Shown in pieces: positions 23,176-31,910 of a stretch of 39,072 nucleotides of DNA. The stretch is from JAIOTH01 sp964639335. GTDB taxonomy: Bacteria > Patescibacteriota > Patescibacteriia > UBA1558 > S5-K13. How positions within the stretch are numbered: position 1 is the stretch's first letter; each line of letters begins with the position of its first letter. The notes under the pieces are model-generated. The model did not search any database, was not told where the DNA came from, and saw only the letters and a list, made by a program, of their open reading frames with translations. The stretch is taken from assembly GCA_964639335.1 (NCBI GenBank), contig CAZXCJ010000006.1, positions 1-39,072 on the forward strand, read 5' to 3'. The position numbers and the translations under genes were made by a program.

Positions 23176-24144
23176 TTAACTATAATATTTTTCTTTAGCT
23201 TGCTCTAGGGTCATGGGTTGGTAATCATGAGCATGGCCGGCCTGACCAAAGGCCTGCATTTTAGAAGCCACCAATTCGGCAATGGCCTCTCGTCCTGGTC
23301 CAAGATAGTCTCGCGGATCAAATTTTTCTGGACTTTCTGTAAAAACCTTTCTAATTGCTCCTGTCATAGCCATTCTGGAATCAGTATCTACATTAATTTT
23401 AGAAATACCATTTTGAATTGCCCGCTGAATGCTTTCAATCGGCACACCACAAGCATTGGGCATGTTACCACCATATTTATTTATTTTATCTCTTAATTCT
23501 ACTGGAACTGAACTTGAGCCGTGCATTACCAAAGCAACATCAACTTTATCAGCCACTTTTTTTACTAAATCAATAGCTAATTTTGGTTCTGATTTAAACT
23601 TATAAGCCCCATGACTGGTACCAATGGCAATTGCTAAAGCATCTACGCCTGTTTGGTCCACAAATTGTTTAACTTGCTCAGGGTCAGTTAATTGCACTTC
23701 ATTAGAAACGTCTTCTTCGATGCCCCCCAAAGTTCCAAGCTCTGCCTCTACAGTAACTCCAAATCCATGAGCATAATCTACAACCTCTTTAGAGATTTTA
23801 ATATTCTCTTCAAAAGACGTAGTAGAAGCATCAATCATTACCGAAGTAAAACCAAGCTCAATGGCCTTTTTAACTATTTCTAAATTGTCTCCATGATCTA
23901 AATGCATAACTATTGGAATATCTGGATTGTCTTCTACAGCTGCTAACATTAAATGCTTTAAATAAACAAAATTTGTATATTTTAAAGCTCCCCGGCTAGC
24001 TTGGATAATTACCGGACTCTTTGTTTTAGAAGCAGCCATCATTATAGCTTGAATCTGCTCCATATTGTTCACATTAAAAGCCCCCACTCCATACTTATTT
24101 TTCTTAGCATGGTCTAAAACTTGTTTCATCGATATTAATGACAT
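23176..24144 (-). CDS. fba: Class II fructose-bisphosphate aldolase
   Basis: 322 residues. Zinc and catalytic positions of class II aldolases are visible: HLDHGD (Asp83, His84), VEAELGTLGG (Glu135), IGTSHGAYK (His178), VMHGSSSVP (His208) and KINVDTDSRMA for phosphate binding. It splits fructose 1,6-bisphosphate to dihydroxyacetone phosphate and glyceraldehyde 3-phosphate, or the reverse. GatY/KbaY tagatose aldolases are close relatives and cannot be fully excluded. A small membrane-protein gene lies 11 nt upstream and probably shares the transcript. Confidence 0.94.
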   Translation of the reverse strand: MSLISMKQVLDHAKKNKYGVGAFNVNNMEQIQAIMMAASKTKSPVIIQASRGALKYTNFVYLKHLMLAAVEDNPDIPIVMHLDHGDNLEIVKKAIELGFTSVMIDASTTSFEENIKISKEVVDYAHGFGVTVEAELGTLGGIEEDVSNEVQLTDPEQVKQFVDQTGVDALAIAIGTSHGAYKFKSEPKLAIDLVKKVADKVDVALVMHGSSSVPVELRDKINKYGGNMPNACGVPIESIQRAIQNGISKINVDTDSRMAMTGAIRKVFTESPEKFDPRDYLGPGREAIAELVASKMQAFGQAGHAHDYQPMTLEQAKEKYYS

Positions 24145-24155
24145 AATTTTGTTGG

Positions 24156-24437
24156 TTATTTTTTATAAATATATTTTATCCAATATTTTTTCAAAAACTT
24201 AATTGTTGAAGTGGATAAGATAAAAGCAAGGGCTGGAACTATTGAATTTAAAAATGGTTTAGAAAATCCAGCAAATACAAAAAACAAAACAATAGCAATA
24301 TAAGTTAAAATAAAAATACAAATTCTGCGAGCCCAGCTTAATTCCCAGGCCTTATCTTTTTCTACTCTTTGATTTCTATCCTTTAAAGTCTCTATCTCTG
24401 TTTTTAATTTTTTTAAATCTGTTAATTCTAAATTCAT
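24156..24437 (-). CDS. Small coiled-coil membrane protein
   Basis: A 93-residue protein. An N-terminal coiled coil (LTDLKKLKTEIETLKDRNQR) is followed by WELSWARRI and two membrane segments (about 38-57 and 63-80), then a basic tail. Twelve nt upstream of the aldolase gene in the same direction. Similar short proteins occur widely in Patescibacteria; function unknown. Confidence 0.55.
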   Translation of the reverse strand: MNLELTDLKKLKTEIETLKDRNQRVEKDKAWELSWARRICIFILTYIAIVLFFVFAGFSKPFLNSIVPALAFILSTSTIKFLKKYWIKYIYKK

Positions 24438-24475
24438 ATTTTAATAGTTAAAAATGATAAATTTAATCCTGCTTC

Positions 24476-24538
24476 TTAATACTTACTCCTTAATTCTTAG
24501 GGCTTATGACTTACGGCTTACAGCTAATTACTAATCAC
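24476..24538. repeat. Heptamer tract (9 units), the longest in the window
   Basis: TTAATAC, TTACTCC, TTAATTC, TTAGGGC, TTATGAC, TTACGGC, TTACAGC, TAATTAC, TAATCAC. On the minus strand each unit carries TAA or TAG-type stops at the same phase. It covers the stop codon (24524) and last four codons of the surface-protein gene. Confidence 0.85.
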
Positions 24539-26311
24539 TTTCCCTTTGCCCGTAACTAACTCGTCTTCTTTTAAATTAGTATCAATGTCTTCGCTACTGC
24601 CAGAAATTTGCGCTTGGCAAAAATTATCTTGAGCCGAAAAACGAATATTTTCCAATAAATTTAAAACTTGGCCGATGTCCTTAATCTCTGGAATTAAACC
24701 TACTTCAAATCTAACCTGAAGTTTATCGCTTTGGACCGGAACTTCACTAATTGTCCAAATTACTCGCCGGCTAATTTCTCCATATTGTAAATTTCCAGAC
24801 AAAACGCTTTTATTATTAGTCCAAACTAAACCAAATGGCAAATCAGCTGTTAAAGAAAAATTACTTAAATCATTACCAAAATTTTCTGCCTCCCAAAATA
24901 TCCAATAATTAGTTGGAATATCTACTATTGGCGGGATTGGGCCAGTTCCCAATTGATCACCATAAGGGCTATAATAATATCCAGCTGATTTTATGTTTAA
25001 ATTAGACAATAATTTTATTTGAGAGGAATAAATAGGATATTGAATTAATTCATCTTCTTTAGAATAACTAATCATGGCCTTAATACCGGCCTGCTGATTA
25101 ATTTCTACTTTATTTCTTTTTAATAAAACATCAATTGTAAAACTGCCGCTAGCCCGGGGGGTCAAATCTTGATTTAATAAAACAGAATTTCCTACTTGAG
25201 AAATCTGTGTGTTATCCCTTGTATCTAATTCTGCAATAATAAAATTATTAACTGGCTGAATATCAAACTTAATATCTTTTAAACTGGTATCTTCATTGTT
25301 TTTATAATTAAAATTAAGGCTTATTTTCTTGCCAGGTTGGATAAAAGAATTTTGCGGAGTTATAGAAACCTTAAATTTAGGAACATTTATAATTATATCT
25401 TTGGATAATTCTACTTGTTTGAAATTATTTAATTTAGCAAAAAAATCAAAACTTTGCTGACCTTCTATATTTTTAACTAAAACATCAAAATTAATAATAA
25501 CTTTTTCATTCTGAGCTAAAGAAGCTAAATGTAATTTATTAGAGCCATAAGTCAAACCATCTAAAATATCCATTCTTTCTATTGACAATCCTTCATCTAT
25601 TAAAACCTCTATATTCTCCAAAACATTCTCACTTTCATTATGCAAACTGATATTTCCAGAAAATAAAGAATCCTGATAAATTTCCTTTGGTAAAGAAACT
25701 TTTAAATTCAAAACTGAATCCTCAATTAAATAAATTAAAGTATGCTTACAAGACCTTTTAAAACCATTAGAAGAATAATTTAAGGAAAAATTTACAAACT
25801 GCTGAGTATTTATTTCTCCTAAAACTAGGCCGCTAAATTTTATTTTACCATTTGCTCCGCTATTTAAAATCCCCAAATTAATAGTATTTGTAGAAGCATC
25901 AAAAATATCCTCTGGCATCATAGTTTTTAAAACAAAATTTTCTGGAAATTCCAAGGTTATATTAACATTCTTAATAATTTCTTTATTGTTGTTTTTATAA
26001 TCTAACTCAAAAAATTCTAAATTTCCATTTTTAACGGTCTCACTTAAATGCCGAGCTTCTAAAATTATATTTCGGCCAATATTATAATTTTTTATAAAAT
26101 AAGCCACCCCTCCTAAAAGAATTAAGGCAATAATAATAATTAAAGCAGTGTCTGTAAACACTCTAGTTTTTTTAGACCGCCCCAAAACTCTATGCTCCTT
26201 GGTTAATAAATTCATAGTCCCAATAAAAACCCGCGGCTTCTTTTCATTTGAATTATTTTTCATAATACTCAAATTGCCATCTTCTTGACTATATTGTTTT
26301 TTTTCACTCAT
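24524..26311 (-). CDS. Membrane-anchored Ig-like (DUF11/COG1361-type) surface protein
   Basis: A 595-residue protein. A cytosolic N-terminus of about 54 residues ends in a single membrane anchor (ALIIIIALILLGGVAYFI, about 56-73). The rest is extracytoplasmic and built of beta-sandwich repeats with phrases such as NGNLEFFELDYKNNNKEIIKN-like openings, PENFVL, NLGILNSGANGKIKF and LDVLVKN, as in COG1361/DUF11 adhesive or S-layer-associated modules. No sortase motif. It lies 164 nt downstream of the GHL15-like gene and may share surface function. Stop codon set within a heptamer tract. Confidence 0.65.
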   Translation of the reverse strand: MSEKKQYSQEDGNLSIMKNNSNEKKPRVFIGTMNLLTKEHRVLGRSKKTRVFTDTALIIIIALILLGGVAYFIKNYNIGRNIILEARHLSETVKNGNLEFFELDYKNNNKEIIKNVNITLEFPENFVLKTMMPEDIFDASTNTINLGILNSGANGKIKFSGLVLGEINTQQFVNFSLNYSSNGFKRSCKHTLIYLIEDSVLNLKVSLPKEIYQDSLFSGNISLHNESENVLENIEVLIDEGLSIERMDILDGLTYGSNKLHLASLAQNEKVIINFDVLVKNIEGQQSFDFFAKLNNFKQVELSKDIIINVPKFKVSITPQNSFIQPGKKISLNFNYKNNEDTSLKDIKFDIQPVNNFIIAELDTRDNTQISQVGNSVLLNQDLTPRASGSFTIDVLLKRNKVEINQQAGIKAMISYSKEDELIQYPIYSSQIKLLSNLNIKSAGYYYSPYGDQLGTGPIPPIVDIPTNYWIFWEAENFGNDLSNFSLTADLPFGLVWTNNKSVLSGNLQYGEISRRVIWTISEVPVQSDKLQVRFEVGLIPEIKDIGQVLNLLENIRFSAQDNFCQAQISGSSEDIDTNLKEDELVTGKGKVISN

Positions 26312-26372
26312 CCTGTTAGATATTATTTATTATTTAAATATTTTAACTTAATATAATAGAATATTTTATGTC

Positions 26373-26412
26373 TCCTGTTAGAATTCAATTCCATCTAAAT
26401 TATCTAACAGGA
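26373..26412. repeat. Inverted repeat TCCTGTTAGA...TCTAACAGGA
   Basis: 10-bp arms 20 nt apart in the spacer between the two surface-protein genes. A third partial copy (ATCTAACAGGATG on the minus strand) overlaps the start codon at 26311. Related in core to the CCTGTTAAAT family. Confidence 0.6.
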
Positions 26413-26475
26413 CTCATATATTTAATTATAAATTATATTATCTTTTAATGCACTATGCTTATCTTAAAATCAAAT

Positions 26476-28506
26476 TTAAAAATTAGCACTGGTAGCTAAA
26501 ATCTCCATTTGACTATCATTATCAACATCATTGGCAATTACTTTAATGCTAATATCGGGCTGAGTATCATAAGCGAAAAATTCTTTTAATAATTGCCCAT
26601 ACTGTGTAAAAACCTTAACCTTTGTTTTTCCGCCCTTTCCTGGGCCGGTAATAATTTCTTTATTCCCGTCTCCATTAACATCACCAACTGCTATTGATAT
26701 GCCTCCATAAAAATCATTTTCATAAGCAAAAAACTGATTTATTAATTCGCCTTGATTGTTAAAGACGCGTACATGAGGTCCACCACCTGCCCCAGCTCCA
26801 GTAATGATTTCCATTTGTCCGTCATTGTTAATATCTGCTACTGCTAAATTAACTCCCCCAAAAAACTTTCTATGATAAGCAAAAAACTGATTTATTAATT
26901 CGCCTTGATTGTTAAAGACGCGTACATGAGGTCCACCACCTGCCCCAGCTCCAGTAATGATTTCCATTTGTCCGTCATTGTTAATATCTGCTACTGCTAA
27001 ATTAATTGCTTTTTTAAAATTTTTTGTATAAGGATAAAAATTAAAAATCTTTTTACCATTTCTATAAACACTAATTAAACCGTTTTCACTAATTAAAGTT
27101 TCTTCTTGTTGATCTGCGTCTAGGTCTGCATTTAAAATTTGAGTCTGTCCAAAATAATTATCTTCATAGGCAAAAAATCCATTCCTTTTCTGCTGGCCGT
27201 CAAAATTAAAAACTCTGACAAAATCTCCATTACTAAAAGCCTTATTAATAATCTCTGTTTTAATTTTCAATAAAACTATTCCATTTTGTGGACCTAATTT
27301 AATCCAATTAATTTTAACTCCATTATTTACACGCCTATCCTGCTGGCCGTCTATTTTTTCAAAATTTTCTTTTTGAAAAACATAAATCTGTTCTTGCTGA
27401 GTAGAATTAACTACTGCAATGCCATTACTAAAATCCCGGCGCCATAAACCTGGCTTGATAAAACTATTATTTTTATCTAATAAATTATAGGCCTGGCCAT
27501 GAGCTTGGCCCAATAAGACAGAATATTCGTCATACCACCACAATTGAGAATGAGCCCTGTCTCCATAATCAAAAGAGAAAAAGCCATCACCCAAGAGAGT
27601 GCTAGTTAAACCAAAGCGCATTTGGCGATAATTATCCATTACTCCGGTATTTTCAGTATTAGAATTAATAATATAAATATGGGGCTCTAAATTTTTTTCC
27701 GGCAAAGTTCGTAAATATAAACGCATAGAATCAGCCCACTGTCCATTGCCTTCCCAGGGAGTAGGAAAGGTCTCAAACATCCGACCATTTAAATAAGTAT
27801 GCAAATTTATATCTGATGCCGAATTACCGACTAAAATAAAATCTTGTTCAAAATCTTGAGTGGCTTTTAAAATTTGCAAAGCGCCTTGTCTCCAGGCCCG
27901 ATCCACTTGCCAATTGGCTTCACTTTTCCCATCAGAATTTAAATCTATATTAGCATCCAACCAAGAAATACTGGCCGTTAGATTATCATAAAAAACACCA
28001 TCCCAAATATTCTGGCTTAAAATTTTATTTTTAACAAATTTTGAAAGAAAATTTGGCCACAATTCATAATTAGCCAAATTTAAAGTATATGTCCCTGGCC
28101 AGCAACTAATTCTTTGCTGATATTTGTCATATAAATACCAATCTTCCTGACAACTCTGTATTAGCTCTGTTCTAAAATGAGCTATTTGTGGACTAACTTG
28201 ACTATATAATTCTTGAGCTGGTACATAAGCCAAAATAATTGCTTGAGGATTTATTTTTTTAATTAATTCCAGTTGGGCTAAATTATTATTCTGGTTTTCC
28301 ATATCCAATATTAAAAAATCCCACTGGGCTAAGGACTGGGCTTGGCTAGAATTTAAACTCCAAGGTAAATAATAATTGGCCAAACGAGGATATTCTATGG
28401 CTCTTACTTTTTCTTCTATACTAGCCCGAGTATTTTGGCCAAATAAAAAAATAAAGCTTAGGCAGAAAAAAACCAGTAAACATTTTTTTAAATATTTAAA
28501 AAACAT
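26476..28506 (-). CDS. Exported GHL15-like glycoside hydrolase with FG-GAP repeats
   Basis: A 676-residue protein. A signal peptide (about residues 1-29) is followed by a TIM-barrel-like domain (about 35-390) with YYLPWSLNSSQAQSLAQWDF, ILAYVPAQEL, GVFYDNLTAS (possible catalytic Asp) and GDGFFSFDYGDRAH. This matches the putative glycoside hydrolase group GHL15. The C-terminal part has four FG-GAP/VCBS-like blades with VADINNDGQMEIITGAGAGG and HVRVFNNQGELINQFFAY, calcium-binding DxNxDG loops. Inferred: a surface polysaccharide-active enzyme. Activity of GHL15 members is not well established. Two blades are identical at DNA level. Confidence 0.75.
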   Translation of the reverse strand: MFFKYLKKCLLVFFCLSFIFLFGQNTRASIEEKVRAIEYPRLANYYLPWSLNSSQAQSLAQWDFLILDMENQNNNLAQLELIKKINPQAIILAYVPAQELYSQVSPQIAHFRTELIQSCQEDWYLYDKYQQRISCWPGTYTLNLANYELWPNFLSKFVKNKILSQNIWDGVFYDNLTASISWLDANIDLNSDGKSEANWQVDRAWRQGALQILKATQDFEQDFILVGNSASDINLHTYLNGRMFETFPTPWEGNGQWADSMRLYLRTLPEKNLEPHIYIINSNTENTGVMDNYRQMRFGLTSTLLGDGFFSFDYGDRAHSQLWWYDEYSVLLGQAHGQAYNLLDKNNSFIKPGLWRRDFSNGIAVVNSTQQEQIYVFQKENFEKIDGQQDRRVNNGVKINWIKLGPQNGIVLLKIKTEIINKAFSNGDFVRVFNFDGQQKRNGFFAYEDNYFGQTQILNADLDADQQEETLISENGLISVYRNGKKIFNFYPYTKNFKKAINLAVADINNDGQMEIITGAGAGGGPHVRVFNNQGELINQFFAYHRKFFGGVNLAVADINNDGQMEIITGAGAGGGPHVRVFNNQGELINQFFAYENDFYGGISIAVGDVNGDGNKEIITGPGKGGKTKVKVFTQYGQLLKEFFAYDTQPDISIKVIANDVDNDSQMEILATSANF
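26722..26852. repeat. 131-bp repeat in the FG-GAP region, copy 1
   Basis: By eye identical over 131 bp to 26875-27005, offset 153 bp (51 codons). Encodes one FG-GAP blade. Confidence 0.9.
26875..27005. repeat. 131-bp repeat in the FG-GAP region, copy 2
   Basis: Second identical copy. The other blades have diverged, so this pair is a recent duplication or is kept alike by gene conversion. Confidence 0.9.
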
Positions 28507-28519
28507 AATTTAATAGCTT

Positions 28520-28548
28520 ATCTTAACCTTTTTACGTCCCCAGGTCAA
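28520..28548 (-). promoter_or_regulatory. Promoter of the GHL15-like gene
   Basis: Minus strand TTGACC (28543-28548), 17-nt spacer, TAAGAT (28520-28525), about 15 nt before the start codon. Confidence 0.6.
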
Positions 28549-28567
28549 TATCTTTATTATATAATAC

Positions 28568-28595
28568 TTAACAAAATTAGGGAAAAATATATACT
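28568..28595 (+). promoter_or_regulatory. Promoter of the 28602-28815 RNA
   Basis: TTAACA (28568-28573), 16-nt spacer, TATACT (28590-28595). Divergent from the GHL15-like promoter. Confidence 0.6.
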
Positions 28596-28601
28596 GTAGA
28601 T

Positions 28602-28815
28602 TATTAATCAGGAGGAATTTTGAAATTTTTATTTTTTTGAGGAGAGACCCTTGCTATATGCCAACTCGCCTCCTATATTATACAAATAAGGGCTTTCTCC
28701 TCCTCGTTTTTATAAGCAATAATGGGGAACGCCTTGCTCCCCAAAACAGGGCTTACTCCTTGCCCTGCCATTACATCCTAGGGGTCCTTCCTCTCCGGTC
28801 GGACCCTTTTTTATT
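28602..28815 (+). ncRNA. Candidate structured RNA A
   Basis: Starts with a leader shared with RNA B: ATTAATCAGGAGGA, then a TTG mini-ORF of six codons (28620-28640). Three hairpins follow: GAGGAGA...TCTCCTC (28639-28645 with 28696-28702, extended by CCCTT/AAGGG), GGGG-aacgccttgct-CCCC (28724-28742) and CAGGGC-ttactcctt-GCCCTG (28747-28767). A terminator comes last. CCTTGC or CCTTCC recurs in every hairpin, and CCTCCT or CTCCT stretches could pair with the leader Shine-Dalgarno. A 69-codon frame crosses it but is broken up by the hairpins and has no plausible start signal. I do not recognise a known RNA family. Confidence 0.5.
28782..28812 (+). terminator. Terminator of candidate RNA A
   Basis: GGGTCC (28782-28787) pairs with GGACCC (28801-28806), then TTTTTT. 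Confidence 0.88.
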
Positions 28816-28840
28816 CTCATTTTTAAATAATAATCAATCA

Positions 28841-28867
28841 AAATAATCAAGCCCAGCTTGATTATTT
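28841..28867. terminator. Bidirectional terminator
   Basis: AAATAATCAAGC-cca-GCTTGATTATTT followed by TTATTTAT, with AAAA on the other side; serves the minus-strand exonuclease gene and backs up the RNA A terminator. Confidence 0.8.
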
Positions 28868-28887
28868 TTATTTATATTTACTTTTTA

Positions 28888-29673
28888 CTAAAATAAAAAC
28901 CCTTGAAAATTAGCCATTTGTCCGATAATTCGGGCTTTTTTTATTTTATACAAATCAAATTTTCGTACAGCCTGACGCAAATGACAAAAGGCCTTAATTT
29001 TAGAACCATCTATTTTTTGCAAATCTATCTTCCTAGTAGTAACCTGGCCCTCTTCATCCATATACTCAATTTCTAATTGCTTGCCTTCTTTTAATGCCTT
29101 GGCAATTAATTTATCAATCTGCATATTTTCTTCTTTAATCCAGGAAATGGGAATTTTTTCCTTTACTCCATAATTAGTATAAAAAATATGGCCATGATTA
29201 AGACCATATTCATAAAGTTCTTTTGTAACCTTAACATCATCCAAACAATACTTTATCAAGCTTTCCCAGTCGCCTTCTTGCAGATATTTAATAGCATCTA
29301 AACCACTACCGGACTTGCCATAGCCCAAAGTACTCTGAGCCACACTTTCTAATTTTAAACGATGGCCTAATTTCTTGGTTATTTCTTCTAAAATATCTAA
29401 ATGGGGAATCTGGCTTAAGTCAAAATTATCATAATAGGGCTGTAAAACCGGAAAATCAAAATACTTGCTATTAAAACCAATTACTAATTCTGTATTCTTA
29501 AACAGTTTTAAAAGGTCAGTAAATTTTTCTTCCCTAAAACCCAAATATTTTTTATGCTTATAAGAATAAACTCCAACAAAAGAAACACCTAATAAGTGTT
29601 TGTTGTCTTGACCGCCAACTTCGTCAAAAGTTTTCCGGGTTTCTAAATCTAATACGATGGTGTCTTTGGCCAT
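28888..29673 (-). CDS. 3'-5' exonuclease (RNase H-like, DEDD) fused to a WYL-type domain
   Basis: A 261-residue protein. Residues 1-165 form a DnaQ/YprB-like exonuclease: IVLDLET (Asp9, Glu11), IGFNSKYFDFPVL (Asp73), KYCLDDVKVTKELY (Asp145 and Asp146; Tyr142 or the DV pair as ExoIII). Residues 190-255 (KEGKQLEIEYMDEEGQVTTRKID followed by KIKAFCHLRQAVRKFDLYKIKKARI) match the WYL ligand-sensing domain. Known: WYL domains bind nucleic acid or nucleotide ligands and often control defence genes. Inferred: a ligand-gated nuclease acting on DNA or RNA. The gene lies next to the UvrD-type helicase, with 147 nt between. Confidence 0.75.
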   Translation of the reverse strand: MAKDTIVLDLETRKTFDEVGGQDNKHLLGVSFVGVYSYKHKKYLGFREEKFTDLLKLFKNTELVIGFNSKYFDFPVLQPYYDNFDLSQIPHLDILEEITKKLGHRLKLESVAQSTLGYGKSGSGLDAIKYLQEGDWESLIKYCLDDVKVTKELYEYGLNHGHIFYTNYGVKEKIPISWIKEENMQIDKLIAKALKEGKQLEIEYMDEEGQVTTRKIDLQKIDGSKIKAFCHLRQAVRKFDLYKIKKARIIGQMANFQGFLF

Positions 29674-29789
29674 AAAATTTATTCTTAGTGCTTTTATTAT
29701 AGTACAGTCAAGTCCAACTTGGCAAATGAATTAATTTATTTCTCGCTTATTATTCTTCCTTCCATTACTAAAAATAAGGAATAAAATAT

Positions 29790-29824
29790 TTACTACGAAC
29801 TACTTACTACCGACTACTAACTAA
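29790..29824. repeat. Heptamer tract (5 units)
   Basis: TTACTAC, GAACTAC, TTACTAC, CGACTAC, TAACTAA. On the minus strand TAG recurs every 7 nt. It covers the stop codon of the helicase gene (29821). Confidence 0.8.
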
Positions 29825-31788
29825 TCTTCAATACTTATATATTGCACTTCTCCAGTAGAAAGCACTTTATTTTGGTGTGCCAGTTCATTGTAATTCAATA
29901 AATTTTCATCTAAACCTTTTATAAAATCAGATGGTTCTAATTTTTCATAATCACCATAACGATAAACCAATGAAGGATAGATTAAATAAAGGTATTTTTT
30001 AGCCCTGGTAATGGCCACATAAAACAATCTTCTTTCTTCTTCATAATCTTCTTTTTCTACGCAAAGGGGATGGGGAAAGCCCTGGTTAGTTAAATTTATT
30101 ACAAAAACAATTTCCCATTCTAGGCCCTTGGCCTGATGAACTGTGCTTAAGACAATTCTTTCTCTATCATCGCCCCTGTCTTTTAAAATAAAACTTTCTT
30201 GTAAAGACACCTCTGATAAAAATAATTTTAAATCTCCATAATTAATAGCAAAAAAAGCCAATTGGTTTAAATCTTCTTTTCTATATTTATAATCTACATA
30301 TTCAGCTTTTAAATAAGGATAATAAAAATCTATTACTAATCTCAATAATTTTTCCGGACTAATGCCTTCATTTTTAATTAAAGTTTTAAATATTGTTTTA
30401 AACTCGCCCCAGGAAAAATTTGCTTTGCCTTTTAAATCAATTTTTGAATTAAGTATTTTTTCTAAACTATCTGATTTTAAAACTAAGTTATATATTTTTT
30501 TAATAGTAACTAGACCGATTCCTTCAAATTGGCTTAATGCCCTGGTCCAAGAAATTTCATCTTTAAAATTATTAATAATTCTCAAATAGGCCAAGACGTC
30601 TTTAATGTGGGCTCGCTCAAAAAATCTAAACCCGCCTCGCAATTCATATAGAATGCCTCTTTTATTTAATTCCATTTCTAAATATTGAGAATGGCTGGCC
30701 GCTCGAAATAAAACCGCAATCTCTGATGCTTTCATCCCGTCCTCCAGGGCTTCTTCAATTTTATCTGCAACAAAATAGGCCTCATCTCGATTCGTTTTTA
30801 AGCCAATTAATATTGGTTTTATAAAACCGCCATTAATAGCTTTTAAATTTTTGGAAAACTGATATTGATTATCTTTAATGACTTCATTCGCCAAAGAAAC
30901 TATCTCTGAACTGGAACGATAATTACTTTCTAGTTTATGTATTTGGCATTTTTTAAACAATTTGGGAAAATCTAAAATATTTTTAATACTAGCCGCCCGA
31001 AAGGAATAAATACTTTGTGCATCATCGCCAACAACTAAAATATTCTGATGCTTTTTAGAAATATTAAAAACAATATCAGCTTGAATTAAATTCGTGTCTT
31101 GGTATTCATCTACTAGAATATAATCCCATTTTTTTGAAAAATCCTTTAAAACTTTTGAATTTAAAGTTAATTTCTTCCAATTCAATAATAAATCATCAAA
31201 GTCTAGAAACTTATTTTTCTTTTTTCTCTCCTTATACTCCTTTTCTACATTCTCAAAAACTTCTAGCATTTCAAGCCATTCTGGAAATTTTATTTTTAAA
31301 CTTTCTGCTAAACTAATTTCTGAATTACAAGAGAAACTTATACTTTCATAAAATAAACTAGGTGATGGTTTGTGTTTAACTTCTAAATTTTCAAAATACT
31401 CTTTTGAAATTTCTCGCAATAAGGATTTTGAATCTCCGGCATCCATAATGTGAAAATCCGCAGGTATATTTATTTCTTTTCCATATATTCTTAAAAGTCT
31501 ATGGGCCATAGAATGAAAGGTACCTCCCCATAAATTTAATTTTTCTTGCTTGGAAAAACCTAAAATATTTCTAACTCTATTCATCATTTCATTGGCTGCT
31601 TTATTAGTGAAAGTTAAAAGTAAAATCTTTTCTGGATTAACTCCTTGATGTATCAACCAAGCAACTCTGTAAATCAAAGCCCTGGTCTTACCTGAGCCCG
31701 CCCCAGCTAAAACCAAATGCGGACCATTGCCAGCAGTCACCACCTTATATTGTTCAGCATTGAGCTGTTTTTTAAAATCTATTTTCAT
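29821..31788 (-). CDS. UvrD/PcrA/Rep-type SF1 DNA helicase
   Basis: 655 residues. Motifs: Q LNAEQYKVV, I AGAGSGKTR (28-36), Ia TFTNKAANEM, II VDEYQDTN, III VGDDAQSIYSFRAA, IV LESNYRS, V VLSTVHQAKGLEWEIVFV, VI RRLFYVAITRAKKYL. It is about 70 residues shorter than typical UvrD, mainly at the C-terminus. It unwinds DNA 3' to 5' in repair or restarts forks. I leave the symbol empty because UvrD, PcrA and Rep cannot be separated here. Divergent to nothing; upstream lies the RNA-rich spacer. Confidence 0.93.
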   Translation of the reverse strand: MKIDFKKQLNAEQYKVVTAGNGPHLVLAGAGSGKTRALIYRVAWLIHQGVNPEKILLLTFTNKAANEMMNRVRNILGFSKQEKLNLWGGTFHSMAHRLLRIYGKEINIPADFHIMDAGDSKSLLREISKEYFENLEVKHKPSPSLFYESISFSCNSEISLAESLKIKFPEWLEMLEVFENVEKEYKERKKKNKFLDFDDLLLNWKKLTLNSKVLKDFSKKWDYILVDEYQDTNLIQADIVFNISKKHQNILVVGDDAQSIYSFRAASIKNILDFPKLFKKCQIHKLESNYRSSSEIVSLANEVIKDNQYQFSKNLKAINGGFIKPILIGLKTNRDEAYFVADKIEEALEDGMKASEIAVLFRAASHSQYLEMELNKRGILYELRGGFRFFERAHIKDVLAYLRIINNFKDEISWTRALSQFEGIGLVTIKKIYNLVLKSDSLEKILNSKIDLKGKANFSWGEFKTIFKTLIKNEGISPEKLLRLVIDFYYPYLKAEYVDYKYRKEDLNQLAFFAINYGDLKLFLSEVSLQESFILKDRGDDRERIVLSTVHQAKGLEWEIVFVINLTNQGFPHPLCVEKEDYEEERRLFYVAITRAKKYLYLIYPSLVYRYGDYEKLEPSDFIKGLDENLLNYNELAHQNKVLSTGEVQYISIED

Positions 31789-31832
31789 GAATTTACTTAA
31801 AAATAAAAAATTTAATCAGGCAAGGCCACCCC

Positions 31833-31860
31833 TTAATTCTTACTGCTTATTACTAACTAT
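31833..31860. repeat. Heptamer tract (4 units)
   Basis: TTAATTC, TTACTGC, TTATTAC, TAACTAT. Confidence 0.7.
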
Positions 31861-31910
31861 TATAACATAAATAAAATCTGACCCATCTTTAATAAAAACA
31901 TACAATAAAA

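Noticed and set aside
23218..23883. Two plus-strand ORFs across the aldolase gene
   Set aside because: Shadow frames of fba, which has complete active-site motifs on the minus strand.
28637..28846. 69-codon plus-strand ORF
   Set aside because: It crosses three strong hairpins and a terminator, has no Shine-Dalgarno at its ATG and no family-like sequence; the region reads better as an RNA.
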